Origin: Methylophilaceae bacterium
GTDB lineage: Bacteria; Pseudomonadota; Gammaproteobacteria; Burkholderiales; Methylophilaceae
DNA length: 9,478 nucleotides
Direction of reading: 5' to 3'
NCBI GenBank assembly: GCA_025362115.1
Contig: JANYIK010000196.1
Span: forward strand, 1-9,478
The position numbers and the translations under genes were made by a program. Below the pieces are notes generated by a model that ran no database searches, was not told the DNA's origin, and saw nothing but the letters and a program-made list of their open reading frames with translations. Below are positions 1 to 6,186 of the stretch, one piece after another (positions within the stretch are counted from its first letter, which is position 1; the number at the start of each line of letters is the position of its first letter).

Positions 1-327
1 GTAGGCTGGTGCGACATGACCCCAGGTATGTTTGAAGGCCTGGATCATGTAGGGCATCTGAGCATGGGCTTACTGCCCACTTATCGTGGATTGGGTTGGG
101 GTAAGAAACTGCTGCAAGCGGCATTAAAATCAGGCTTCAAAGAGAAATTTGAGCGCATAGAGCTGGAAGTTTTCGCCTCTAACACCGCTGCACTCGCGCT
201 TTACCGCAATGCTGGTTTTGTTGAGGAAGGCCACATGCGAAAGGCGAGAAAGCTGGACGACAAGTACGACGACATCATCAAGTTTGGCATGTTGCGAGAG
301 GAGTGGCAGGTTCTGCAAAAAGCTTAA
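1..327 (+). CDS. GNAT-family N-acetyltransferase, 3' part only
   Basis: The reading frame is open from the first base of the window (VGWCD precedes the first Met), so the start lies upstream and 108 C-terminal residues are visible. The acetyl-CoA binding signature of GNAT motif A, R-x-x-G-x-G, is at visible residues 29-34 (RGLGWG), followed by the expected helix KKLLQAAL. The beta strand and helix ELEVFASNTAALALYRNAGF at 55-73 are the usual motif B, where the N and the Y contact the cofactor in this family. The C-terminal half (GHMRKARKLDDKYDD) resembles RimJ/RimL/YjcK-like members, but the substrate cannot be told from sequence: it may be a protein N-terminus, an amino acid or a small amine. 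The gene converges on radC and its TAA overlaps the radC TAA. The family call is firm and the specific function is unknown. Confidence 0.9.
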   Translation, partial: VGWCDMTPGMFEGLDHVGHLSMGLLPTYRGLGWGKKLLQAALKSGFKEKFERIELEVFASNTAALALYRNAGFVEEGHMRKARKLDDKYDDIIKFGMLREEWQVLQKA

Positions 328-998
328 AGTAGCCCACGCTCGCTGAACGACAGCGCCACATTTCCCGCTACTACAAAGTGATCCAGCACTTTTACATCAA
401 TCAAGGCCAACGCTTCTTTCAAGCTTTTAGTCAGTATTTCATCGGCGCGACTGGGTTCGGCCACGCCGGACGGGTGATTGTGAGCGAATATCACCGCCGC
501 GGCATTGTGCTGCAAGGCGCATTTAACCACCTCACGTGGGTACACCGAAGTCTGCGTCAATGTGCCGGAAAATAGCTCTTCTGTCGCTACTACCCGATTT
601 TGCGCGTCCAACAGCAAGACCATGAAAACCTCTCGCGCCAGACCACCCAATTTCAGCTTGAGATAATCACGCACTGCCAATGGAGAGTTCAGCACGTCAC
701 GTTCCCGCATCTGCTCTTTCAGTGCGCGTTGCGACATCTCAAAAATCGCCTGTAGTTGCGCGTATTTGCTGTCACCTATGCCGTTGACTTGGGTAAGCTG
801 AGCGCGGGTGGCGGCAAAAATACCATTCAGGCTGCCAAACTCCTTGAGTAGCTGCCGCGCTAAATCCACCGCGCTCATGCCAGTCACGCCCACACGCAGA
901 AAAATCGCCAGCAGTTCGGCATCGGATAAGGCGGGCGCACCTTTTATCATGAGCTTTTCGCGCGGACGCTCATCCGCAGGCCAGTCGGTAATCGCCAT
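324..998 (-). CDS. radC: RadC family protein (UPF0758), JAB/MPN domain
   Basis: This is a complete protein of 224 residues, the usual length. The N-terminal part (about 1-95) has the conserved DWPADERPREKLM opening and a helix-hairpin-helix-like segment, VNGIGDSKYAQL, at 71-82. The C-terminal part (about 100-224) is the JAB1/MPN metal-binding domain, with the JAMM signature H-x-H-x7-S-x2-D intact at H173, H175, S183 and D186 (HNHPSGVAEPSRAD), and the typical ending SFSERGLL. The fold predicts zinc binding. The historical link to DNA repair (radC) is not supported for the Escherichia coli protein and the cellular role is unsettled. A GGGGA Shine-Dalgarno at 1006-1010 lies 7 bases before the ATG and supports this start. 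The gene is divergent from coaBC across 53 bases, an arrangement also known in E. coli. Its stop shares TTAA with the stop of the acetyltransferase gene. Confidence 0.95.
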   Translation of the reverse strand: MAITDWPADERPREKLMIKGAPALSDAELLAIFLRVGVTGMSAVDLARQLLKEFGSLNGIFAATRAQLTQVNGIGDSKYAQLQAIFEMSQRALKEQMRERDVLNSPLAVRDYLKLKLGGLAREVFMVLLLDAQNRVVATEELFSGTLTQTSVYPREVVKCALQHNAAAVIFAHNHPSGVAEPSRADEILTKSLKEALALIDVKVLDHFVVAGNVALSFSERGLL

Positions 999-1014
999 AT
1001 GGATTTCCCCGTAA

Positions 1015-1023
1015 TGATAGAAT
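1015..1023 (+). promoter_or_regulatory. Putative extended -10 promoter element of coaBC-dut
   Basis: The sequence TGATAGAAT combines a TG motif with a 5/6 match to TATAAT, about 28 bases before the coaBC ATG. No convincing -35 hexamer is seen, as expected for an extended -10 promoter. Overlapping it on the other strand (1014-1019) is TATCAT, a 5/6 match that could serve radC, although its -35 counterpart (TTTCAT, 17 bases away) is poor. Predicted transcription would start near 1030 and give a leader of roughly 22 bases. This is inference from consensus matching only. Confidence 0.4.
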
Positions 1024-1051
1024 GCTCACATTATCAATGAAATAGCGCGTT

Positions 1052-2239
1052 ATGAGCATCCCCACCCCCAGCAAAAAAATCCTGCTCGGCATCACAGGCG
1101 GCATCGCGGCCTATAAAGCGGCGGAGCTAGTGCGTTTGCTGGTCAAGCAGAATATGGACGTACAAGTAGTGATGACTGCATCCGCCTGCCAATTCATCAC
1201 CCCGCTCACTTTGCAAGCATTGTCTGGCAAACCGGTATTGACCGATCTTTGGGATAACGCTGGCAACGGCATGTCACACATTAACTTGGCGCGGGATGCA
1301 GATGCCATTGTTATTGCCCCCGCCAGCGCCAACTTCATCACCAAACTGACACACGGTGCGGCGGACGATTTGCTCTCTACGCTATGTTTAGCGCGTGGCC
1401 AATGCTCGCTGTTAGTCGCCCCCGCCATGAATGTGGAAATGTGGCAAAACCCAGCGACACAACGTAACATCACGCAGCTCAAAGCAGACGGCATTGCCGT
1501 GCTTGGTCCAGATAGTGGCGACCAAGCCTGTGGCGAGACCGGTTTGGGGCGTATGTTGGAGCCGCAAACCTTGCTGGAAGCATTGGAAGCCAGTTTTCAT
1601 CCCAAGATTCTCCAAGGCAAAAGCCTAATGGTTACCGCCGGAGCGACGTTTGAAGCCATAGACCCGGTGCGCGGTATCACTAATTTAAGCTCAGGAAAAA
1701 TGGGCTACGCTGTAGCACGCGCTGCACATGAGATGGGCGCCAGCGTCACTTTAATCAGCGCCGCTTGTCTGGATACACCGCGCGGGGTAAACGTCATCAG
1801 TGTGGTCAGCGCACAGAATATGCTGGATGCAGTGATGGCGTATATTGCCAAGCAAGACATATTTATCGGCGTGGCGGCGGTGAGCGACTATCGCGCGGCT
1901 AATCCCAAGCCACAAAAAATCAAAAAGGACGGGAATGCCCTCACTTTAGAACTGGTACAAAACCCCGACATTCTGACCGCCGTAGCGAATCTTCCTAATC
2001 CCCCATTCTGCGTAGGCTTTGCCGCCGAAAGCGAAAACTTACTGCAATACGCCGAACAAAAACGTCGCCAGAAAAAACTACCCCTACTCGCCGCCAACCT
2101 AGTACAAGACGGCTTTGGCAGAGATGAAAACACCTTGATTTTACTGGATGACAAAGGCTCGCACCCATTACCCACTGCCGACAAGCTGACGCTCGCACGG
2201 CAGTTATTGCAACACATTGCTTCTTTGTTAGGAAAATAA
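1052..2239 (+). CDS. coaBC: Bifunctional phosphopantothenoylcysteine decarboxylase / phosphopantothenate-cysteine ligase
   Basis: CoaBC (Dfp) carries out two steps of coenzyme A synthesis in the cytosol. The CoaB part joins 4'-phosphopantothenate to cysteine using CTP, and the CoaC part decarboxylates the product with FMN. The protein has 395 residues, the normal length. The N-terminal flavodoxin-like CoaC domain (about 8-180) shows the GITGGIAAYK start, active-site His76 in GMSHINLA, the PAMN motif at 124-127 and the catalytic Cys160 in SGDQACGETGLGRM. The C-terminal CoaB domain (about 189-394) opens with VTAGATFEAIDPVRGITN, with Asn211 in the position of the E. coli acyl-cytidylate-binding Asn, AAVSDY at 275-280 and the lysine-rich PQKIKK at 287-292. 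No clear Shine-Dalgarno precedes the ATG, but the N-terminus matches the family. The TAA stop is followed directly by the dut ATG, so the two are co-transcribed. Confidence 0.97.
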   Translation: MSIPTPSKKILLGITGGIAAYKAAELVRLLVKQNMDVQVVMTASACQFITPLTLQALSGKPVLTDLWDNAGNGMSHINLARDADAIVIAPASANFITKLTHGAADDLLSTLCLARGQCSLLVAPAMNVEMWQNPATQRNITQLKADGIAVLGPDSGDQACGETGLGRMLEPQTLLEALEASFHPKILQGKSLMVTAGATFEAIDPVRGITNLSSGKMGYAVARAAHEMGASVTLISAACLDTPRGVNVISVVSAQNMLDAVMAYIAKQDIFIGVAAVSDYRAANPKPQKIKKDGNALTLELVQNPDILTAVANLPNPPFCVGFAAESENLLQYAEQKRRQKKLPLLAANLVQDGFGRDENTLILLDDKGSHPLPTADKLTLARQLLQHIASLLGK

Positions 2240-2692
2240 ATGTCACTTCAAGTCCAACTCAAAATCCTCGACGAACGCCTGCGTAACCACCTTCCGGCTT
2301 ACGCCACAACTGGCTCTGCAGGATTGGATTTGCGCGCGTGCATAGACCATACGCTGACGCTTGAACCCGGTAAGACCGAACTAATCCCTACCGGCATGGC
2401 CATACACCTCGCCGACCCCAATTATGCCGCCTTGATATTACCGCGCTCCGGCTTGGGACATAAACATGGCATCGTGCTGGGCAATCTGGTGGGTTTGATT
2501 GATTCCGACTATCAAGGCCAATTACTGGTGTCATGCTGGAATCGCGGACGCGAACCATTTATCCTCAATCCTCTGGAACGCATCGCACAATTAGTTATCG
2601 TACCCGTGGTACAAGCCAGTTTTGAGGTAGTACCGGAATTCACCGCCAGTGAGCGCGGTGAAGGAGGTTTTGGCAGCACAGGAAAACATTAG
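2240..2692 (+). CDS. dut: Deoxyuridine 5'-triphosphate nucleotidohydrolase (dUTPase)
   Basis: Dut hydrolyses dUTP to dUMP and pyrophosphate, which keeps uracil out of DNA and supplies dUMP for thymidylate synthesis. It acts as a homotrimer. The protein has 150 residues, the usual length, and all five motifs are present: AGLDLRA (27-33), PRSGLGHKHG (68-77), GLIDSDYQG (85-93) with the catalytic Asp at 90, ERIAQLVIV (113-121), and the glycine-rich RGEGGFGSTG tail (139-148) that closes over the active site. The ATG follows the coaBC stop with no spacer. An AGGA at 2230-2233 inside the end of coaBC serves as ribosome binding site, so translational coupling is likely. The coaBC-dut pairing is a long-known conserved arrangement in proteobacteria. 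No terminator is visible after the gene, so readthrough into rpmB is possible. Confidence 0.97.
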   Translation: MSLQVQLKILDERLRNHLPAYATTGSAGLDLRACIDHTLTLEPGKTELIPTGMAIHLADPNYAALILPRSGLGHKHGIVLGNLVGLIDSDYQGQLLVSCWNRGREPFILNPLERIAQLVIVPVVQASFEVVPEFTASERGEGGFGSTGKH

Positions 2693-2708
2693 TCAAAGCT
2701 GATTTTCC

Positions 2709-2738
2709 TTGAGGGAATAAGCGCTTTCGTGGTATAAA
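2709..2738 (+). promoter_or_regulatory. Predicted sigma70-type promoter of rpmB-rpmG
   Basis: TTGAGG at 2709-2714 (4/6 match to TTGACA) and TATAAA at 2733-2738 (5/6 match to TATAAT) are separated by 18 bases. A TG in front of the -10 (TGGTATAAA, from 2730) adds an extended -10 feature. Predicted transcription would start near 2745, leaving a leader of about 33 bases before rpmB. The site lies wholly in the 86-base dut-rpmB gap, which suggests that the two ribosomal protein genes have their own supply of transcript besides any readthrough from coaBC-dut. Confidence 0.6.
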
Positions 2739-2778
2739 GCTGGTCTTTCAAATTTTGAACTTGATCTGGGAAATAGTC

Positions 2779-3015
2779 ATGGCACGTAAATGTCAGGTAA
2801 CCGGCAAAAAGCCGATGAGTGGGAACAACGTCTCCCACGCTAACAACAAGACCAAACGCCGTTTTTTGCCTAATTTGCAAAATCGCAAATTCTGGGTAGA
2901 AAGCGAAAACCGTTGGGTTAGCCTTCGTATCACCACAGCAGCGCTCCGCACCATAGACAAGAACGGCATTGATAGCGTTCTGGCTGATTTGCGTGAACGC
3001 GGCGAGCGTATTTAA
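2779..3015 (+). CDS. rpmB: 50S ribosomal protein L28 (bL28)
   Basis: bL28 is a small basic protein of the large ribosomal subunit. The 78-residue product opens with MARKCQVTGKKPMSGNNVSH and contains the conserved TKRRFLPNLQ at 29-38 and the ending GIDSVLADLRERG, all diagnostic of the family. Only one cysteine (C5) is present, so the zinc-binding C+ form is absent, as in E. coli. The ATG at 2779 is preferred over an in-frame TTG at 2755. It has GGGA at 2768-2771 seven bases upstream, matches the family N-terminus exactly, and avoids eight extra residues not expected in L28. The TAA stop runs into the Shine-Dalgarno of rpmG, and the two genes are 11 bases apart. Confidence 0.98.
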   Translation: MARKCQVTGKKPMSGNNVSHANNKTKRRFLPNLQNRKFWVESENRWVSLRITTAALRTIDKNGIDSVLADLRERGERI

Positions 3016-3026
3016 GGAGAACAGCC

Positions 3027-3194
3027 ATGGCTAAAGGCGGGCGCGAAAAAATCAAGTTGGAATCCAGTGCCGGCACTGGACACTTTTACACCACCACCAA
3101 AAACAAACGTACCATGCCGGAGAAGATGGAGATTAGTAAGTTTGATCCCGTCGCCCGCAAGCATGTGGCGTATAAAGAAACCAAGCTGAAATAA
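3027..3194 (+). CDS. rpmG: 50S ribosomal protein L33 (bL33), zinc-free form
   Basis: bL33 is a 55-residue protein of the large ribosomal subunit located near the tRNA exit site. The sequence starts MAKGGREKIKLESSAGTGHF, continues with YTTTKNKRT (21-29) and ends with the family tail FDPVARKHVAYKETKLK. The family splits into zinc-binding (four-cysteine) and zinc-free types. This copy has no cysteine at all and is therefore the C- type common in proteobacteria. A strong AAGGAG at 3014-3019, overlapping the rpmB stop codon, lies 7 bases before the ATG. It is the second gene of the rpmB-rpmG unit and is followed 11 bases later by an intrinsic terminator. In E. coli rpmBG lies downstream of radC. 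Here it follows dut instead. Confidence 0.98.
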   Translation: MAKGGREKIKLESSAGTGHFYTTTKNKRTMPEKMEISKFDPVARKHVAYKETKLK

Positions 3195-3205
3195 ACGTAG
3201 TTTAG

Positions 3206-3234
3206 AAAAGGCTCGCGAAAGCGGGCTTTTTTAT
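3206..3234 (+). terminator. Intrinsic terminator of rpmB-rpmG
   Basis: An 11-bp stem pairs 3206-3216 (AAAAGGCTCGC) with 3221-3231 (GCGGGCTTTTT) around a GAAA tetraloop (GNRA type), and the T-run continues to 3232. Two of the pairs are G-U wobbles in plus-strand RNA. On the minus strand they become C-A mismatches and the U-tract is interrupted, so the element is built mainly for rpmG transcripts. Its 3' end overlaps the stop codon of the convergent channel gene at 3231-3233, where it may give weaker termination. Confidence 0.85.
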
Positions 3235-4475
3235 TGTCCTATCGGAATAACACCGACCGCAATACTGATGTTGTTTATCTTAAAACCTTCAAGGATTTTT
3301 ATGAATAACTCTGATTGCAATCCAGAGGCGCCATTTTCCGGATCATTGATCCACACCGTTAGTTGCAGTTCCACTCCATTTTCAGCCAGTCGCTTGACTG
3401 CCACATCAGGTGTGGGTGTACTTAAAACCCTCGCCACACCTACCGCAGATTCACGCATGACTCTTATGGCCACATTTAGCTCACTGTCATAGCTTACCCT
3501 TGCTGATACTGAAACGCTCGTTCTACGATCCGATAACGAGTGATTGATGACGGTTGAACTTATCAGCGCATCATTGGGGATGATGACCTCGGTTCCGTCC
3601 AATTTACGCAATACCAAATAACGAGCACGCAGTTGATGTGCCACGCCGTGGTGACCATCCACTGTCAACACGTCGCCGGGGTGCAGCGATCTATCCAGCA
3701 ATATGATGAATCCACTGACATAGTTGCTGGCAATTTTTTGCAGTCCAAAGCCCAATCCCACGCCTAAGGCACCACCAAATACTGAGAGTAGAGTGATGTC
3801 GAAGCCCACTACGGAAAGAGCTGTCAGCACCCCGACCAGTATCAGTAATACGCGCAGTAACTTTGAAAGTACGACACGCAGATTCATGTCCAACTGTTCG
3901 GCGCGCATCAGCTTGTTTTCCAGCACACGCCCTATCCATAAAGTGATAATCAGCGTTAGCACAGCGATAAATACGGACTGAATCAGTAACAAAACCGAGA
4001 ATTTATGATTACCAATATGAAAACTGAGTTCATCAAGAAAAGTGGTGAAATCTTCCAGCTTTCCGGTCAAATGCAACGCCACCAAGCCCCATACCACAAA
4101 CACCACAAAATTTTCAGTAGTGCGTACCCACTGAGCAGCAGAGAACACGTAGCGCAAAGCGTATGCCGCTAGGCGAATCGCTGCCATCGCCAGCAACAAA
4201 GTGATGGCAAGTTGCAATAAGCCGCTGTGCCGCGCCCCGTGCTGCAACAAGGTACGACCCAGACTGACGAACACCAGAGCACTTAAAGGGAATATAACGC
4301 GTGCCACCGCCTCCACGCCTATCTGCCAGGATTCTGGCGCGTTGCCACGGATGCGTTTCAACAGCAACCTAGTGATACCCCACGCCAGCATCAGGGCGGC
4401 CAACAGCAACGAAAGCTGCCACAGTATTGCAGCGCTGTTAATGTCACCCCAAATTTCAAGCCAAAAGTTGTTCAT
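3231..4475 (-). CDS. MscS-family mechanosensitive ion channel
   Basis: Small-conductance mechanosensitive channels open under membrane tension and release solutes during hypo-osmotic shock. The 414-residue product has about six or seven hydrophobic segments (roughly 17-39, 57-73, 84-108, 122-137, 160-182, 203-224), then the glycine/alanine-rich pore helix FGGALGVGLGFGLQK at 233-247. The cytoplasmic beta domain follows, with DRSLHPGD (261-268), DGTEVIIPNDALISS (293-307) and NHS (311-313), all hallmarks of MscS. It is longer than E. coli MscS (286 residues) because of extra N-terminal membrane helices, so it fits a medium-sized family branch and not the large MscK/MscM type. No sensor domain is seen. 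The start lies 16 bases after the corA stop with only a weak ribosome binding site (GGAC 11 bases upstream), which suggests coupled expression with corA. Ion selectivity cannot be inferred. Confidence 0.92.
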   Translation of the reverse strand: MNNFWLEIWGDINSAAILWQLSLLLAALMLAWGITRLLLKRIRGNAPESWQIGVEAVARVIFPLSALVFVSLGRTLLQHGARHSGLLQLAITLLLAMAAIRLAAYALRYVFSAAQWVRTTENFVVFVVWGLVALHLTGKLEDFTTFLDELSFHIGNHKFSVLLLIQSVFIAVLTLIITLWIGRVLENKLMRAEQLDMNLRVVLSKLLRVLLILVGVLTALSVVGFDITLLSVFGGALGVGLGFGLQKIASNYVSGFIILLDRSLHPGDVLTVDGHHGVAHQLRARYLVLRKLDGTEVIIPNDALISSTVINHSLSDRRTSVSVSARVSYDSELNVAIRVMRESAVGVARVLSTPTPDVAVKRLAENGVELQLTVWINDPENGASGLQSELFIKILEGFKINNISIAVGVIPIGQ

Positions 4476-4491
4476 TTCTCTATGTGTCCAG

Positions 4492-5808
4492 CTAATTCAA
4501 CCAACCTTTTCTGCGGAAATAATAAAACGGGATGACAACAGATACCGCCATGAGTACTAAGGCGTAAATATAGCCGTATTGCCAGTTGATCTCAGGAAAC
4601 CAACCCTTGAAGTTCATACCATAGATACTGGCAATCAGCGTAGGTGGCAATAGAGCAACAGAAGCCACAGAGAATATTTTGATAATTTTATTTTGATTGA
4701 TATTGATGAAACCGACCGTAGCATCCATCAGAAAGTTGATTTTTCCAAATAAAAAGGAGGTATGTCCGTCCAGCGATTCAATATCACGCAATATCTGACG
4801 GGCATTTTCTTGCTGCTCTTCTGATAGTAGCTTGCCGCGCATTAGAAAAGATACAGCGCGGCGCGTATCCAGCACATTGCGGCGAATGCGACCGTTTAAG
4901 TCTTCTTCAGCGGCAATATCAGCGAGTGTTTTAGCCGCGTTTGCGTCGGTCATGTTCGAATTTAATACTTCTTTGCTGACAGCTTCCAAGCCCGCGTATA
5001 CGTCCTCTAACGCATCCGCTGAGTATTCAGTATCCGCAGAATATAGACTGAGTAATACGTCTTTTGCATCTGAAACGTATCCAGGTTGCGTGCGACCTCT
5101 TAAGCGTTGTAGACGAAACACGGGTAATTCTTCTTGACGTAACGAAAAAAGGATGTCCTGATGCAAAATAAATGCCACTGGAACATTGCGTGGTGCGTCA
5201 TCCATATCTAAGAGGAAGTCAGATATAAGGTAAATTTCTCCATTATCCTCAACGTAAAATCGAGCGCTTGTCTCCAAATCTGTCAATTCGTTAGGATTTG
5301 GCAGCTCGAGCTGATAGTGCTCTCCCACCCAGTCACGAATATCTTCATTAGAGCCAACCAAATCCACCCATATTGGCTTCAAATTGTCTAAATCGTCGCG
5401 CTGAATCACTTGTATTTGGCGCAACTTTCCATCCAATAGTTCGAATGCGTTCAACATGACTTTATTTCCTTGATAGCGCCCTGCGCCAACAAGCATCTCT
5501 CTTATTTCATCAGACACTCTCTCCAGAATGTCGTCTCCACGCTCACTCTGTACCTGCTCCCAAACTAATAACTTGTATTCGGAGGGAATTTCCTCAATCA
5601 CACAAGCCATCTCATCTACATTTAAGCGAGAAATAATATTTTTTAGTTCTGCCAAGTGCTGCTTTTGCACCAAGGTCTCAACCAAATCATGTTTTTGCAT
5701 AATTTGCTTATGAACCAAGCCAGCAACTAACTTATGCTTATCTACCAGATGGACAATCTGCTTCAAACTTTCCCTTAACCCATCTTTGAATTGTTCAGAT
5801 TCGTTCAT
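4492..5808 (-). CDS. corA: CorA-type divalent cation transporter with an MgtE-N-like N-terminal domain
   Basis: CorA proteins are pentameric inner-membrane channels for Mg2+ (also Co2+ and Ni2+). The signature YGMNF stands at 396-400 at the end of the first C-terminal membrane helix (about 377-395). The family's periplasmic loop (FPEINWQYGY), the second helix (about 413-430) and the basic end YFRRKGWL follow. The soluble region (about 115-370) is the CorA funnel domain with a long helix reaching the pore. At 438 residues it is about 120 longer than E. coli CorA (316). The extra N-terminal part (about 35-110) resembles the helical MgtE N domain, for example LAELKNIISRLNVDEM and IEEIPSEYKLLVWEQV. 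Residues 24-35 and 39-50 look internally duplicated. GGGGT at 5816-5820 lies 7 bases before the ATG. The gene leads a two-gene unit with the MscS channel. The CorA call is firm. The N-domain assignment is by eye, and the ion transported is not known. Confidence 0.92.
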   Translation of the reverse strand: MNESEQFKDGLRESLKQIVHLVDKHKLVAGLVHKQIMQKHDLVETLVQKQHLAELKNIISRLNVDEMACVIEEIPSEYKLLVWEQVQSERGDDILERVSDEIREMLVGAGRYQGNKVMLNAFELLDGKLRQIQVIQRDDLDNLKPIWVDLVGSNEDIRDWVGEHYQLELPNPNELTDLETSARFYVEDNGEIYLISDFLLDMDDAPRNVPVAFILHQDILFSLRQEELPVFRLQRLRGRTQPGYVSDAKDVLLSLYSADTEYSADALEDVYAGLEAVSKEVLNSNMTDANAAKTLADIAAEEDLNGRIRRNVLDTRRAVSFLMRGKLLSEEQQENARQILRDIESLDGHTSFLFGKINFLMDATVGFININQNKIIKIFSVASVALLPPTLIASIYGMNFKGWFPEINWQYGYIYALVLMAVSVVIPFYYFRRKGWLN

Positions 5809-5852
5809 TGATTTTACCCCTATGCAACACCAGATCGTATTGTAAGAAAATA

Positions 5853-5865
5853 GCGCAACTTGCGC
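5853..5865. promoter_or_regulatory. Perfect 13-bp palindrome in the corA/glutaredoxin divergent region (possible operator)
   Basis: GCGCAA-C-TTGCGC is a perfect inverted repeat with 6-bp arms and a single central base, centred in the 79-base gap between two divergent genes. On the minus strand a TACAAT (5/6 match to the -10 consensus) follows at 5838-5843, and on the plus strand a TAGAAT lies at 5876-5881, so the palindrome would sit in the upstream part of both promoters. That placement suits a dimeric DNA-binding regulator. I do not recognise the regulator, and chance occurrence is possible. Confidence 0.35.
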
Positions 5866-5887
5866 CTGTTCGCGTTAGAATTTTTAG

Positions 5888-6130
5888 ATGAATCCTCATC
5901 TTATTTTATACGGTACCATCGGTTGCCATCTTTGCGAGCTCGCCGAAGCTTACATCATCCCAATCGCACAGGCTCGGAAACTCAATTTAAGCCTTGTAGA
6001 CATCGCCGAACACAAGAACTTAGATCTCTATGAAAAGCGTATTCCGGTGTTAAAGTATAATCAGCACGAACTAGATTGGCCTTTTGACACGATATCTGCC
6101 GAACACTTTATCAATGAACAAAAAAACTAA
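5888..6130 (+). CDS. Glutaredoxin-like family protein (thioredoxin fold, CxxC)
   Basis: This small 80-residue thioredoxin-fold protein has the first beta strand HLILYGTIGCHLCELAEA, with the redox motif C-H-L-C at residues 13-16 followed by a helix. The second half has the cis-proline strand KRIPVLKYN (50-58) and the WPFD segment (64-67) seen in the glutaredoxin-like DUF836 group. The pattern predicts a cytosolic thiol-disulfide role, but partners are unknown and some members may not be classical glutaredoxins. The start is certain to be no earlier than 5888 because an in-frame TAG (5885-5887) touches the ATG. No Shine-Dalgarno is visible. The gene is divergent from corA and converges on the alpha operon, and its last codons are shared with the terminator of that operon. 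Confidence 0.85.
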   Translation: MNPHLILYGTIGCHLCELAEAYIIPIAQARKLNLSLVDIAEHKNLDLYEKRIPVLKYNQHELDWPFDTISAEHFINEQKN

Positions 6131-6160
6131 AGCCGGAGCGCATTTCTGCATCTCCGGCTT
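6120..6160 (-). terminator. Intrinsic terminator of the alpha operon (after rplQ)
   Basis: A perfect 9-bp stem pairs 6152-6160 with 6130-6138 (AAGCCGGAG and CTCCGGCTT) around a 13-base loop that can itself form a GCA/TGC mini-stem. On the minus strand it is followed by TAG and seven T (complement of the A-run 6120-6126), the classical U-tract. On the plus strand only ATTC follows, so it is oriented for rplQ transcripts, about 26 bases after the rplQ stop. Its U-tract lies inside the last codons of the convergent glutaredoxin-like gene. The palindromic stem could also give some stop to plus-strand transcripts. Confidence 0.88.
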
Positions 6161-6186
6161 ATTCAAGTACACCCTAGAAACAGCGC

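Noticed and set aside
1111..1494. A 127-codon minus-strand frame inside coaBC
   Set aside because: It is fully covered by coaBC coding sequence with intact active-site motifs, and the translated sequence looks like a frame shadow (Ser/Ala/Cys rich, no domain).
2755..2778. A TTG-initiated extension of rpmB by eight codons
   Set aside because: L28 begins at the MARKC methionine, and the ATG at 2779 has its own properly spaced Shine-Dalgarno.
4201..4560. A 119-codon plus-strand frame over the corA-mscS junction
   Set aside because: It is antisense to two well-supported genes and shows no family features.
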